Part shown: piece after piece, positions 1-9,434 of the stretch | Layout of the letters: each line of letters opens with the position of its first letter | Position numbering within the stretch: position 1 is the first letter of the stretch | Assembly (NCBI GenBank): GCA_900314715.1 | Contig: OMWI01000052.1 | Location: forward strand, 1-64,000 | Direction of reading: 5' to 3' | DNA length: 64,000 nucleotides | Source of the DNA: an uncultured Prevotellaceae bacterium | Lineage (GTDB): Bacteria; Bacteroidota; Bacteroidia; Bacteroidales; Bacteroidaceae | Program-made: the position numbers and the translations under genes | The notes under the pieces: generated by a model | What the model was told of the DNA's origin: nothing | The model's database searches: none | What the model saw: the letters and a program-made list of their open reading frames with translations, nothing else

Positions 1-897
1 ATAAGTATTGAAGGTCTCGTATCTTACTACTTCAGGGTATTCTTTTGTCAGCATCTCCCAATAGCCTCGCACGGCACCATTATCGACATATTTGATAATA
101 CCACACTCCTCAATAGCGACTGTCAGGGCAGCAACATCTTCAGCAGAAAGACACTTCCTCAACTCGTTTACCACGGTGTTGTAGATGTTTGTTGTAGGTT
201 TTTTCTTGCCCATGCTATAAGCTATGAATGCCATCAACGTCTTTTCGGAGAGGTCGTCTAAGATACTCCTTCTTCCTGGGCTGCGTCTTTCTCTTTCTTC
301 TTCCCTCTGTTCCAAAATAGGCTGCTCATTTTGTGAATCAGAGTCATGGTTTTCCTCGGTGGGAGTTTCTTCCTCTATCTCCCATGGTCTTCTGATGTTG
401 AAGAGATTACAAATGTAATCAACTGCCCGACAATAAATCCAACCTATGTTAGAGAGCACATCTTGATAACCAGAAGACTCATTCATCGTAATAATGCCTT
501 GTTTCTTCAAGGGATTCAGATACCTAAGTAGTATTTTGTTGAGGTCACATTCCTGTTCGATATTAAACATCGCAGCACTATACTGTTCCCGAAAGTGCTT
601 CAAGGCTTGTTCCAGATTCACGGAAGAGACGACAATCTGGTTATATTCCGACTCCAGTTCAGCAGCCGATTCTTGCAAAGCGATTACATGCTTGTTGTTT
701 AGTTCAACATAGAGTTCGATGTATCGCTCAAATTCGGCACGCATAGACTCCCGAAAGGAAGAATCCGCAAAATCTTTCTCTTCCCAGAAATCCGTGTCGA
801 AATTGCCGGGATAGAATCTTTTGCTGTATACAGTATGCTTGATGACTCTCAAAGCATTCAGGCTCTTCTCAATATTTTTGGTCTGGTTTCCTTCCAT
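1..897 (-). CDS. Hypothetical protein, third gene of the AbiL-like operon, cut by window edge
   Basis: An open frame of 299 codons runs from an ATG at 897 to the window edge with no stop, so the C-terminus is missing. I do not recognise the family. The visible protein is mostly helical and hydrophilic, with no signal peptide or membrane segment. A long charged linker (about residues 175 to 210, rich in Glu, Arg, Asp and Ser) separates an N-terminal helical part from a C-terminal part that begins DLSEKTLMAFIAYSMGKKK. The start lies 38 bp after the stop of the RloB-like gene on the same strand, so it is probably co-transcribed with the two upstream defence-type genes. Whether it belongs to that system or is a separate cargo gene cannot be told here. 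Confidence 0.75.
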   Translation of the reverse strand, partial: MEGNQTKNIEKSLNALRVIKHTVYSKRFYPGNFDTDFWEEKDFADSSFRESMRAEFERYIELYVELNNKHVIALQESAAELESEYNQIVVSSVNLEQALKHFREQYSAAMFNIEQECDLNKILLRYLNPLKKQGIITMNESSGYQDVLSNIGWIYCRAVDYICNLFNIRRPWEIEEETPTEENHDSDSQNEQPILEQREEERERRSPGRRSILDDLSEKTLMAFIAYSMGKKKPTTNIYNTVVNELRKCLSAEDVAALTVAIEECGIIKYVDNGAVRGYWEMLTKEYPEVVRYETFNTY

Positions 898-935
898 ATA
901 ATATATGTTATTCAATCAGTTGTATACATGGTGAC

Positions 936-1523
936 TCATTGTTTCTTCAGTTCATCAAGAAGGTTGATGACCTTATGGATTTCAGAGTATGCAATCCTGT
1001 CTTCTGGCGATGCCTTGCTAAGTTCGGAAAGTCTTTCCGCATTCGACTTGGCGCGTTCCAAACTGCCATTTGCAACTAGATAATCATATAGTTTCGTACG
1101 GATGAAATAATGCTTGGTTTTCTCATAACCAGGCATGTACTTACGCAATTCTGGTATCAGCTGATCATAGTTCTGGAATCGACGGACTGTGTTATCAGGC
1201 AGAAAATGCAACAAGAACCAGAACTCTGTGCATGGACAGGTTTCAATGAATAGGATGTCGCGGTTCTCCTTACGGCTTTTGAAAGAAAAGTACTTCCGCA
1301 TCTCTGCTGGCTTCTCATAGAGCCTGTCCATGTCTATCAGACACGCTACATAGTCATAATGCTCTGCCAACTTTGCTTTGGCCAGTTTCAGTATATGCTC
1401 GATGTCGGCATGTTGCGGAAAGCCTGGAGACAACTTAAACGGATAGCGTCTGGCGATGCGGAGTGATTCAAAGTAGAACCACTCTGTTTCACCTTCTCCG
1501 ATGATGGCAATAGATTTCTTCAT
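936..1523 (-). CDS. RloB-like TOPRIM protein (AbiLii-type)
   Basis: 195 residues. The N-terminus carries IIGEGETEWFYFESL (acidic residues E10, E12, E14) and a DMD motif at residues 64 to 66. These are the conserved acidic positions of the TOPRIM-like fold in RloB/AbiLii proteins, which are thought to cut nucleic acid or otherwise act as the toxic arm of two-gene defence systems. The start codon overlaps the stop of the upstream ATPase gene (ATGA, 1520 to 1523), so translation is coupled. The pairing of a COG1106/AAA15 ATPase with RloB matches the layout of AbiL. PARIS (AriA/AriB) has a similar architecture but its second subunit is DUF4435; the sequence here reads more like RloB. Function is inferred from family and context. 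Confidence 0.8.
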   Translation of the reverse strand: MKKSIAIIGEGETEWFYFESLRIARRYPFKLSPGFPQHADIEHILKLAKAKLAEHYDYVACLIDMDRLYEKPAEMRKYFSFKSRKENRDILFIETCPCTEFWFLLHFLPDNTVRRFQNYDQLIPELRKYMPGYEKTKHYFIRTKLYDYLVANGSLERAKSNAERLSELSKASPEDRIAYSEIHKVINLLDELKKQ

Positions 1524-2737
1524 CCTTCCAACTCCTTTAAATCCAGATACTGACTGCCAAGGAAAGGCAGATCTACCAACTTGCCTTGCTTGTAGGCATT
1601 ATAGGGCGATAGATTCTTGTGTAATCCCATTGACGAGAGACGTTCTATATGAGTCTCGCCTTCGGAATTCTTATCCGTGAACCATACCGTATCACGACGT
1701 ACGAAATCCTCATTCAGCAGATTGACGTCGTGGGTGGTGAAGAGCAATTGAGAAGTGTTGTCGCTGTTGGCAATGAACACCTTGATTAAATAAGACAGCA
1801 GTTCGTAATGAATGCTCGTTTCCAACTCGTCAATGGCGATGAAGTGGGAATCGAAAAGCAGCTGCTTCAGAATGGTGGTCATGCCCATGAATCGCATGGT
1901 ACCACGAGACTCATAACTCTCAGGCAAGTCAAATATGCCATTGTCCGTCTTATGTCTGAACAGCAATTCAGGAGTTGCTCCTATTTTTCGTAACTCCACA
2001 CTATCTATATTGAAGTCAGAGGCTTTAAGCATAAAGACCAAGAAACGTCTCAAGGAACCATCATGGTCATTCTCCAGATAGTTGCGAGTGAAATCAGAAA
2101 GAGAAACATCTGGGGTCAGTTGGTCGCTACAATGCTTCGAGAAGAAGTCATAGACTGCATTCAATTGTGATGCCTCGACATTCGACTTTCCGAAGGCGGC
2201 TATAACACTGCAATTGTTGACAGTATTACCTTCAATAATGGTCTGGCTCTTCTGAGACAACTTAGCTTTGCCGCTGAATGTAATTTCTGTAGCATCTTTT
2301 TCCTTATTATAAACACGACGATAGAGGTTAGTGGGCCGATTGGTGGTATAGACCATCAACGTCTCTTCATAGATACGCACATTGTCAAACTCGATGTTCA
2401 ATACATAACGTACTCCGTCAAGGTAGAAGTCCATACCCATACGGCTATGTTCGTTTCTCGATTGCTTATCCAACAGGAATGGAACCAGTTTCATCGGCTC
2501 GTTCCTGTCTTGTGGCACACGCTGCATCAGTTGTTTGAAAAACGAAAGTGCTTTTAATACATTGCTCTTACCAGAAGCGTTGGCACCATAGATAATGCCA
2601 ATCTTTAACAAACTGACACCATCTGTAACTTTGTTACAATACTCCTCATTCATGAACTTGTCTGGCGTGGCCACGAAACTGACCATTTGCTCACTTCTGA
2701 TGGAGAAGAAATTGCTGGCTCTAAACTCTGCTATCAT
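1520..2737 (-). CDS. AAA15-family ATPase (RloA/AbiLi-type)
   Basis: 405 residues, usual size for an OLD/SMC-like single-chain ATPase. Walker A is GANASGKS at residues 51 to 58, the ABC-type signature equivalent is ESRGT at 276 to 280, Walker B is FIAIDELE at 299 to 306, and a switch histidine follows at H336 in TTHD. The N-terminal MIAEFRASNFFSIR strand is typical of the family (COG1106). Such proteins sense invasion, often phage, and control a partner nuclease; here the partner is the overlapping RloB-like gene. A good promoter sits 24 bp upstream of the ATG, so this is the first gene of the operon. The defence role is inferred from family knowledge. Confidence 0.88.
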   Translation of the reverse strand: MIAEFRASNFFSIRSEQMVSFVATPDKFMNEEYCNKVTDGVSLLKIGIIYGANASGKSNVLKALSFFKQLMQRVPQDRNEPMKLVPFLLDKQSRNEHSRMGMDFYLDGVRYVLNIEFDNVRIYEETLMVYTTNRPTNLYRRVYNKEKDATEITFSGKAKLSQKSQTIIEGNTVNNCSVIAAFGKSNVEASQLNAVYDFFSKHCSDQLTPDVSLSDFTRNYLENDHDGSLRRFLVFMLKASDFNIDSVELRKIGATPELLFRHKTDNGIFDLPESYESRGTMRFMGMTTILKQLLFDSHFIAIDELETSIHYELLSYLIKVFIANSDNTSQLLFTTHDVNLLNEDFVRRDTVWFTDKNSEGETHIERLSSMGLHKNLSPYNAYKQGKLVDLPFLGSQYLDLKELEG

Positions 2738-2760
2738 ACGCTTATCATTGAAAATCGCTG

Positions 2761-2792
2761 CAAAGATAGAATAAAATTCTCGAATAGCAAAA
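2761..2792 (-). promoter_or_regulatory. Promoter of the AbiL-like operon
   Basis: On the minus strand a TATCTTTG -7 element (2768 to 2761) follows a TTTG -33 element by 19 bp, matching the Bacteroidota primary-sigma consensus. It lies just upstream of the ATPase start at 2737. Confidence 0.7.
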
Positions 2793-2967
2793 TTTATTTT
2801 ATACTTTCGTAATTAATTTACGAATATTATGATTAAAATATTCAATTTATCGTCTTTGAGTTGTACTTGCTCACCCTTTTTTACAAGAATTTGTGAGCAT
2901 ATCTTGTTACAAGTGACATTATCTGAGTTGATATATTTACATTCAGGCAAAAAAAATACACATTTAC

Positions 2968-2998
2968 TTGCAAGTTTGTTCTTTTTAATATATTTTTG
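2968..2998 (+). promoter_or_regulatory. Promoter of the giant GHKL/PRTase gene
   Basis: TTG at 2968 to 2970, 20 bp spacer, TATTTTTG at 2991 to 2998, which is a full match to TTG-N20-TAnnTTTG. The ATG at 3026 lies 27 bp downstream. The rest of 2738 to 3025 is AT-rich divergent intergenic DNA. Confidence 0.7.
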
Positions 2999-3025
2999 CG
3001 AACATAACCATATATCATTAAAAAC

Positions 3026-6000
3026 ATGAATAGAATTTCTATAAGATTATCTTCTTTAAGTAAAAATAATTGGACAATTATTTACAGATTCATTAATAGT
3101 ATTGTAAATAATAAGGGTGCAAAGCTTGAAGTATACGAAGAATTAAAAGCTATAGCTAATATAGGATTTACAGATAATCCCGATGAAAAACATGATTTAT
3201 GCGAACTTGATGATAAAAAATTGTCATCTGAAAAGATGTTATTACTTTCAACAGAAACCTGCTTCAATATTATTTATCAAAAGAAAGATTCATCAGATGA
3301 TGTTACGGAGTTGGTCCCCTTTTTATTGTTACAAAACGAATTAGGCGAAAGAATAGTTTTGGGTATAGAGCATTTTGAAGGAGCAGATAAATATTATTAC
3401 AGATGTGGAGATTTTTTTGCATTAACTCCAAATAAGAAACCAAGCTGTGGGGAAAATAGCTTCTATTTTATTTTTCAAAATAAAGAAACTAAAGAATTAT
3501 ATACCCAACGTTTCTCTGGAAAAGGCGATTCTACTTTTAAAGGAAACACAAGTCGTAGATTTTTACCTATTTTGCATATTACGAAAAATAATTATCTAAA
3601 TATTTTTGGACAGTCTAATAAAGAGAATAGCAGCGATAATCTTGAAATTGACTTCATCAATAAATCTATTGATAAAATCAAGAGTGATACTATATTTAAG
3701 TTTAAAAAAGGTGATCGTAATGAATCCAAATCGATAAAAAAGGAGCTAAACTCCATTTTCACTGATTCGAACTCTAAATTTGGTCAATGGCTTGAAAGTG
3801 GATATTTCTATTCTTATAGCGAAGAAGACGATAGCCCTAATAAAGATGGTGAACAAAATAAGAAACGAAGAAAGATAACGAATCCATTAAAGAATAAACG
3901 TATCTCTGAAATTCAAGGTATAAGAAATACTTTAAAAATATATAAGAACAGCATATTTGAACTTATCCAGAATATACAATTTCATGGAGGAGGGAATGGG
4001 TTATTTTACTGTGTTTTTGAAAGAAAGATAAATTTACCTAGAAGCTACCAAAACCATATACCAAATTTTCATAAATACAACGATGATGTCCGTTTCTTGA
4101 GAATTGGCATCTTCGATTATAATAAAAAGGGAATTGAAGAAACTTTCAGAGAAAATAGAAATAAAGGAGAAGATGAAAAAGTATCGCTGAAAAATTTTTT
4201 CAATCCCGAAGATTTTGTAACAACCGAATTGTCACATCTCGAAATGAGATATGCTGCACGTTTAGGCATAAAAACTTTCGTCAATACACTGATTAAGAAC
4301 AAAGGATTCTTCCTCGTAGAAAGTAACAATACCACTGGAAAAGATAAGAAGAAATATCTTTCTACAACATGTAAAGATGAAAAAGTGGTCTTTGAAGAGG
4401 AAAAAGAGATTGATTTTACAAATGGCACCCATTATGAAATAATTCTTCCTGTTGTGCCTACTGAGATACAATCCAGTAGTGATGAACTACCGGTGCAAAA
4501 AGAATCAATATTCTCAGATTATATTAAATATCAGCCCATAATGTCTTTTGATATTCAAAAGGAAGATTACGAGAAGATTGTTTCTAGTATAAGTAAAGAG
4601 GAGCAAATAGAAGGAATAAAAGTTATTGGTGATTCAATAATTAAACAATTTCTCAATAAGGAAGATATAGCCATAAAACTACCAGAATCTGTTGAGGATG
4701 AAAACATGATGGCTAATATAATCTTTAAATTAGCTGCATATCTTCAGCTTAGAGACGAAAAAGGGTTCAATAAGATAATAATAACTAATATAAGAGATTG
4801 TTTTATTGATACTTTTTATGAGCTCATTAATACCATGCTTATTAGAAGCAATAATCCTTTAATATGGAGTAAAGATTGTGCTTTAATTCTCCTAAGCCAA
4901 AATTTACATACTCATATAATTTGGGGTGATACAAAAGAAGAATTCTATGGTTTAAATCAGGAAATGTATAAATATTTTTTTAATAATATTTTCTCTGATA
5001 CGAGAAACTTTCCTTATCCGAAGGAAAAATATAGTATAAAACCTGAATATATTAAAAAATACATCCTGCCATACGACATTTTAGTTACTAATTGTAATAA
5101 TGTTACTCCGTTTGAAGGGTTTATCAATCAATCACTTAAAAGAGAAATAATAACAACGCCATCAGAAGGCATCGGCTATCTTGTCAATCATGAAAACACA
5201 TATATTGGCAACAAAATAATTGTGAAAAATTATTATGAGGCTGATACGATATTTTTAAATAATTTTTTTGCAGATAGATTTGCATATTTAATTGCTCATA
5301 AAATCCAAGATATAATATTAGGCAAAGGAAAAGAACTAATTTTGATCGGATATAAATATTATTCCGAATTTTTACTTAAGTCGATTTATAAATCTTTAAA
5401 AAGAATAAGAACAGATTTAAAAGAACCGAAGATACACCTCGTTTTAGCTAATGAAGAAAAAGACGATATGAGTTCAGATAAAATAGTCTTCAATTTTAAA
5501 AGTGTTTGGCAGAATAGTTTTGAAAAAAGATTATTAAAGAATACTGAACAATTCGGGGTTATAACAATTGTGCCAGTGAGTTCTACTTTATCGACTCATG
5601 ATAAAATAATTTCTTTCTTTAAATTGTGGTTTAAGCAGATTCAAGAACGTTCTAATATTATTAATAATATAATATTAAAAGATAGTAATTTTTTATATAA
5701 TCATTCTGTAATTGTAGTACGCGACGCTTTAGAGGCTGAACCAACAGACTTAGAAAAAGAATTTAAATGGGAGGAAATAGATTTAAAGAATAAATCTATA
5801 AAAACTTCTTTTATCAATGCTCAAGAGATAGATTACACCCTCCAAATAGCAAGAGATGAAGAAAACAATTGGGTCAAGAGATTAAATAATAAGATTTCAT
5901 TCCCCAAAAATTGGCATGAGGAAGAATATGTGAACCCCACTGAAAATTCATCTGTTAATTCACAGAATTTGATGGGATTTCCCAAAGTTGAAAAGTGTGA

Positions 6001-9000
6001 TGATTATAAGCATTATGAAGAACTTGATCGCTTATATTCGTTAAAAAATTTCATTTATAAGGGTCATGTTAATGCATTTAATTCTCATCATAAATACTAC
6101 ATTCATACAGAAAATTTTATTAGAAATAAATATGAATGCATAACAATAAAAGCTTGGCTTACAACTCTTAAAAATAAAAAAGTAAAAAAAGAAAAACTTG
6201 TTTTCAATCATGATCTAATTAATGTTTTAATAACACCAAACGCAGAAGCAGAATGCAATTTTGTGAATATTGTAAACGAAAGCATTTTTGGTGGAAATGC
6301 TCTTATATTAAATTTAGATGTTAAAAATTGGAGGAATAACATTATTAATAAACTTTCTTTTTTAAATACTTTTTTAGATAAAGGTAAAGAGTCAATTAAT
6401 TTTCATTATGTCGATCAGGCAATGCTTTCCGGTGAAACATATAGTAATGCAAAAAGTTACCTATGTTCAATTTTAAATAACTGGAAAAAAGGTGATGATG
6501 TCTTTTCCTCAATTATAGCACTCATTAATAGGCTTCCTTATGCTAAGAATCATGAGATTAATAATGACGTGAATAAAAAATTTTTCTATTTTCTTTATTT
6601 ACATTATCCTTCTATACAGAATTCAGGACAAGGATGTGAACTCTGTAATTTGAAAGATTTTTATGAAAGTTTAAAAAGAAAAACCGTTTTGGATAACTGT
6701 ATCGATGTCATAAATAAAAATGTTAGTAGGATAGAGAAAAAAGAGTTAAAAGATTTAACTGTGAAAGACAAGGTTAAAAGGCGTGATTTTATACGGCTCG
6801 TTTTAACTCATGAATTGTACTTTATATTGTCAGGTATTTCAAATGAAAGAAATGGCAATTACGATTCTACGTATAAAGAAATGTGTAAAGAATTAGATAA
6901 TATTTTTGATCAATTCTGTAACAACGATAATTGTAAAACAAAATCTTCAATCAATAAAAAACTTAATGATTGGTTTAAATACGATGAACTTAAAGGACTC
7001 GATGAAGAACTGAAAAATTATCTCAATAAAAAATTAATGATTGACAAGAAAATTTCATTCTTAAAAGTCATATCTTCACCACCTCTTTCTAAATATATAG
7101 CTTTGCGCAAATATGCCCAAAAAAAATTATTGGATGTCTTGGACATTGAGATTAATAATATTTTAAAACCTTCAACATCCTCCCAGACCTATTCATTTGA
7201 CGATTTAAGACTTATCAAATCCATTCTTAAATCTTTGTCGTTTTTTAAATCAAATGCATTAGTAAGAAGGGAAGTTATCATAAATTCATGGAAAGCAGCC
7301 ATAAAGATTACAAATTATTTTAATGAAATAATAAAAGATGAGAAAAAACGTCTCTATAATTTTGAAAGATTAATAAATGGGTTTATGAAAGGGAGATTGC
7401 TATGTGACGAATTGACAAAAGGAAAAATCAAGGAAATTAAATATGAAATAGAATTTGACATAGAACGTATACCGAATAAACCCCAGATTATTAATGTTGA
7501 GGACATCTTAATTCAAGACTTTTCCAAAGACTTTCAATTTTTCATCAAAAATGCCATCGACGGTGATGATGCTAAAGCCACATTCCTGGGAGAACTTCTT
7601 AGAACTGGAGAAGAAATTACGAATTCGAGTTTTAACGTAATTAAAATAAATGAAACAAAATTGGCATTAAAAGATATGGGTCAAAATGTTGGTAATTCTT
7701 TATTTGAGGAAAAAATTGACTCAAAAACAATCTTTCAAAAAGAATACACTAAGTTTTTATGTTGGTTGTTCTATGATAATACAACTATTCTTAGAAAGAC
7801 TTTGGATCATTTTTATAAAGAAATCAAGAAAGATAAAGATATTTACAATTTATTTTATACTAATAAGGACGGGAAAAAGGAAATTAATATTTTCAATGAA
7901 GAGGAGATTTTAAAAGCTATAGAATTATTTAAGAAGAAAGTGAAAGACGAGTATTATTATTCTTCATTTATTCCTTATATAGATAATGACGATAAAATTG
8001 ATTATGTTGAAAAACTAATATATCTTACATATGCCAAAATAAGGCTGGAAGATCTAATGGATAATAAGCATAAGTCTAATATCGAATCTGACGTTTATAA
8101 TTTAATGGTAATACTTGCAGCTATAATGGGAGCGGACCAGGCGTTTTTTACTATGAAAAAGGATGGACGATTGTTCCCAATCTCATTCTATAATAAATTA
8201 AATAAGAATCAAAAATGGGATTATGTCGAATGGTTGTTGAATGATAACTATCTTACCACTCAAGTTCTAAATGATGTCATAAAATATCCCTTTATTCAAA
8301 AATTCTTATTATTTGATGAAAATAAAAAAAGTTACAAGGAAAAGGATACACTTGATGCTAAGAGCATGGGGATATATTGCATCAACTATCCTCAAAACAA
8401 TATGGGAAAGGAGTTTCCTTTAAGGCATCATTCCAATTATAATGTATCAGGTTCATATAGAAAAAGTAATATTATAGCAGCATTTTCTTTCTTGTATAAT
8501 GAGAATAATCCTATGAATAATTCTGAAAAAAAATTCAGAATTAACATTCAAGAGTCTGGTAGGTTGTTGCTACTGCTTAAAAACGAGATAAACAATTATG
8601 TTGTTGACTATCTAATTAATGAAAAAGTACTTGATTTATGGATAGAAAAACACAATAGTTTTCGAAAATTTGATAAAATATATGCTCGTTCACATCATAC
8701 ATTTTATTATGTCTTTAATGAAATGGATGAATTTGAGAAAATTGACGATTGTACAATAAGCCAACTCTCTAAAACATGGGTATTTCTAACAAATCAAACT
8801 ATTAGTTTTTTATATTCTAATATTGAACAGAATGTGAATAATGAAAATAAGCATTATCTAAATATAGACAAAATATCTATGATTCTAGATTATTCTAACA
8901 CCTTGGGAAAAACATTTAACCCCAAATTCATATCTATATTATCTTCGCTATTAAGTAATTATTGGAACAAAGATTCTAAGGAAAATCAAAAAAATACGAT

Positions 9001-9430
9001 TTTAATAAATAATAAAGCTCTTAATCAATTCAATATAGACACTTTAAAAAATATCAAAATAATTTGCAATAGAAATCTACTTAGAACTTTTATAACTCAA
9101 TGTCTAAACAATTCTCTTAGTACACCTCCTTCTGGTCATAGAGATAGTAATGACGTCAAAGAGGTTAATATTAGAATCACTAAATCATATATTTTTATTG
9201 TTGATTCTGTCAAAAATAAAATAATGTCCCAAAAAGAAATAAGTGAGAATGTAAAAAACTTTAGTAAGAAAAAAACTCATATTATGGATATGAGATGTGA
9301 TGAATATAGTTCTACAACACTTACTTCTTTGCAAGGATGTGTAAACTACATAAAAAAATACAATAAACAATTTTGTTGTAATTTTGGAATAAACAAGAGT
9401 GGTAGTTTTAGGTTAATCATAAAATTTTAA
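3026..9430 (+). CDS. Giant (2134 aa) GHKL ATPase / tandem phosphoribosyltransferase-like signalling protein
   Basis: No named family is recognised for the whole protein. Visible modules are: residues 1 to 295, unknown; about 300 to 475, a GHKL/HATPase-like domain with N-box ELIQNIQFH (312 to 320), a D364 strand and NGTHYEIILP (466 on); about 580 to 610, a possible STAS-like strand-helix; 740 to 870, PRTase-like with LILIGYKYYSEFLLKS and IVPVSSTLSTHDK; 1060 to 1160, a second PRTase-like unit with loop VDQAMLSGET (1129 to 1138); a CELC motif at 1204 to 1207; a long helical stretch; a possible sensor region from 1701; SHH at 1889 to 1891, a candidate phospho-acceptor; and 2010 to 2134, a degenerate GHKL domain with N-box LLRTFITQCLNNS. 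There is no signal peptide or membrane segment, so it is cytoplasmic. The gene is far more AT-rich than its neighbours, which suggests transfer. It is coupled to a response-regulator/TIR-like gene 4 bp downstream, for which it is the likely sensor kinase. Confidence 0.85.
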   Translation: MNRISIRLSSLSKNNWTIIYRFINSIVNNKGAKLEVYEELKAIANIGFTDNPDEKHDLCELDDKKLSSEKMLLLSTETCFNIIYQKKDSSDDVTELVPFLLLQNELGERIVLGIEHFEGADKYYYRCGDFFALTPNKKPSCGENSFYFIFQNKETKELYTQRFSGKGDSTFKGNTSRRFLPILHITKNNYLNIFGQSNKENSSDNLEIDFINKSIDKIKSDTIFKFKKGDRNESKSIKKELNSIFTDSNSKFGQWLESGYFYSYSEEDDSPNKDGEQNKKRRKITNPLKNKRISEIQGIRNTLKIYKNSIFELIQNIQFHGGGNGLFYCVFERKINLPRSYQNHIPNFHKYNDDVRFLRIGIFDYNKKGIEETFRENRNKGEDEKVSLKNFFNPEDFVTTELSHLEMRYAARLGIKTFVNTLIKNKGFFLVESNNTTGKDKKKYLSTTCKDEKVVFEEEKEIDFTNGTHYEIILPVVPTEIQSSSDELPVQKESIFSDYIKYQPIMSFDIQKEDYEKIVSSISKEEQIEGIKVIGDSIIKQFLNKEDIAIKLPESVEDENMMANIIFKLAAYLQLRDEKGFNKIIITNIRDCFIDTFYELINTMLIRSNNPLIWSKDCALILLSQNLHTHIIWGDTKEEFYGLNQEMYKYFFNNIFSDTRNFPYPKEKYSIKPEYIKKYILPYDILVTNCNNVTPFEGFINQSLKREIITTPSEGIGYLVNHENTYIGNKIIVKNYYEADTIFLNNFFADRFAYLIAHKIQDIILGKGKELILIGYKYYSEFLLKSIYKSLKRIRTDLKEPKIHLVLANEEKDDMSSDKIVFNFKSVWQNSFEKRLLKNTEQFGVITIVPVSSTLSTHDKIISFFKLWFKQIQERSNIINNIILKDSNFLYNHSVIVVRDALEAEPTDLEKEFKWEEIDLKNKSIKTSFINAQEIDYTLQIARDEENNWVKRLNNKISFPKNWHEEEYVNPTENSSVNSQNLMGFPKVEKCDDYKHYEELDRLYSLKNFIYKGHVNAFNSHHKYYIHTENFIRNKYECITIKAWLTTLKNKKVKKEKLVFNHDLINVLITPNAEAECNFVNIVNESIFGGNALILNLDVKNWRNNIINKLSFLNTFLDKGKESINFHYVDQAMLSGETYSNAKSYLCSILNNWKKGDDVFSSIIALINRLPYAKNHEINNDVNKKFFYFLYLHYPSIQNSGQGCELCNLKDFYESLKRKTVLDNCIDVINKNVSRIEKKELKDLTVKDKVKRRDFIRLVLTHELYFILSGISNERNGNYDSTYKEMCKELDNIFDQFCNNDNCKTKSSINKKLNDWFKYDELKGLDEELKNYLNKKLMIDKKISFLKVISSPPLSKYIALRKYAQKKLLDVLDIEINNILKPSTSSQTYSFDDLRLIKSILKSLSFFKSNALVRREVIINSWKAAIKITNYFNEIIKDEKKRLYNFERLINGFMKGRLLCDELTKGKIKEIKYEIEFDIERIPNKPQIINVEDILIQDFSKDFQFFIKNAIDGDDAKATFLGELLRTGEEITNSSFNVIKINETKLALKDMGQNVGNSLFEEKIDSKTIFQKEYTKFLCWLFYDNTTILRKTLDHFYKEIKKDKDIYNLFYTNKDGKKEINIFNEEEILKAIELFKKKVKDEYYYSSFIPYIDNDDKIDYVEKLIYLTYAKIRLEDLMDNKHKSNIESDVYNLMVILAAIMGADQAFFTMKKDGRLFPISFYNKLNKNQKWDYVEWLLNDNYLTTQVLNDVIKYPFIQKFLLFDENKKSYKEKDTLDAKSMGIYCINYPQNNMGKEFPLRHHSNYNVSGSYRKSNIIAAFSFLYNENNPMNNSEKKFRINIQESGRLLLLLKNEINNYVVDYLINEKVLDLWIEKHNSFRKFDKIYARSHHTFYYVFNEMDEFEKIDDCTISQLSKTWVFLTNQTISFLYSNIEQNVNNENKHYLNIDKISMILDYSNTLGKTFNPKFISILSSLLSNYWNKDSKENQKNTILINNKALNQFNIDTLKNIKIICNRNLLRTFITQCLNNSLSTPPSGHRDSNDVKEVNIRITKSYIFIVDSVKNKIMSQKEISENVKNFSKKKTHIMDMRCDEYSSTTLTSLQGCVNYIKKYNKQFCCNFGINKSGSFRLIIKF

Positions 9431-9434
9431 AGTT

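Noticed and set aside
936..2737. PARIS (AriA/AriB) instead of AbiL
   Set aside because: The second protein starts with the RloB-like GEGETE motif and DMD, and does not read as DUF4435; kept only as an alternative.
2829..3029. 66-codon plus-strand frame overlapping the start of the giant gene by ATGA
   Set aside because: It begins well upstream of and spans the promoter for the giant gene, has no recognisable protein character, and looks like chance in AT-rich DNA.
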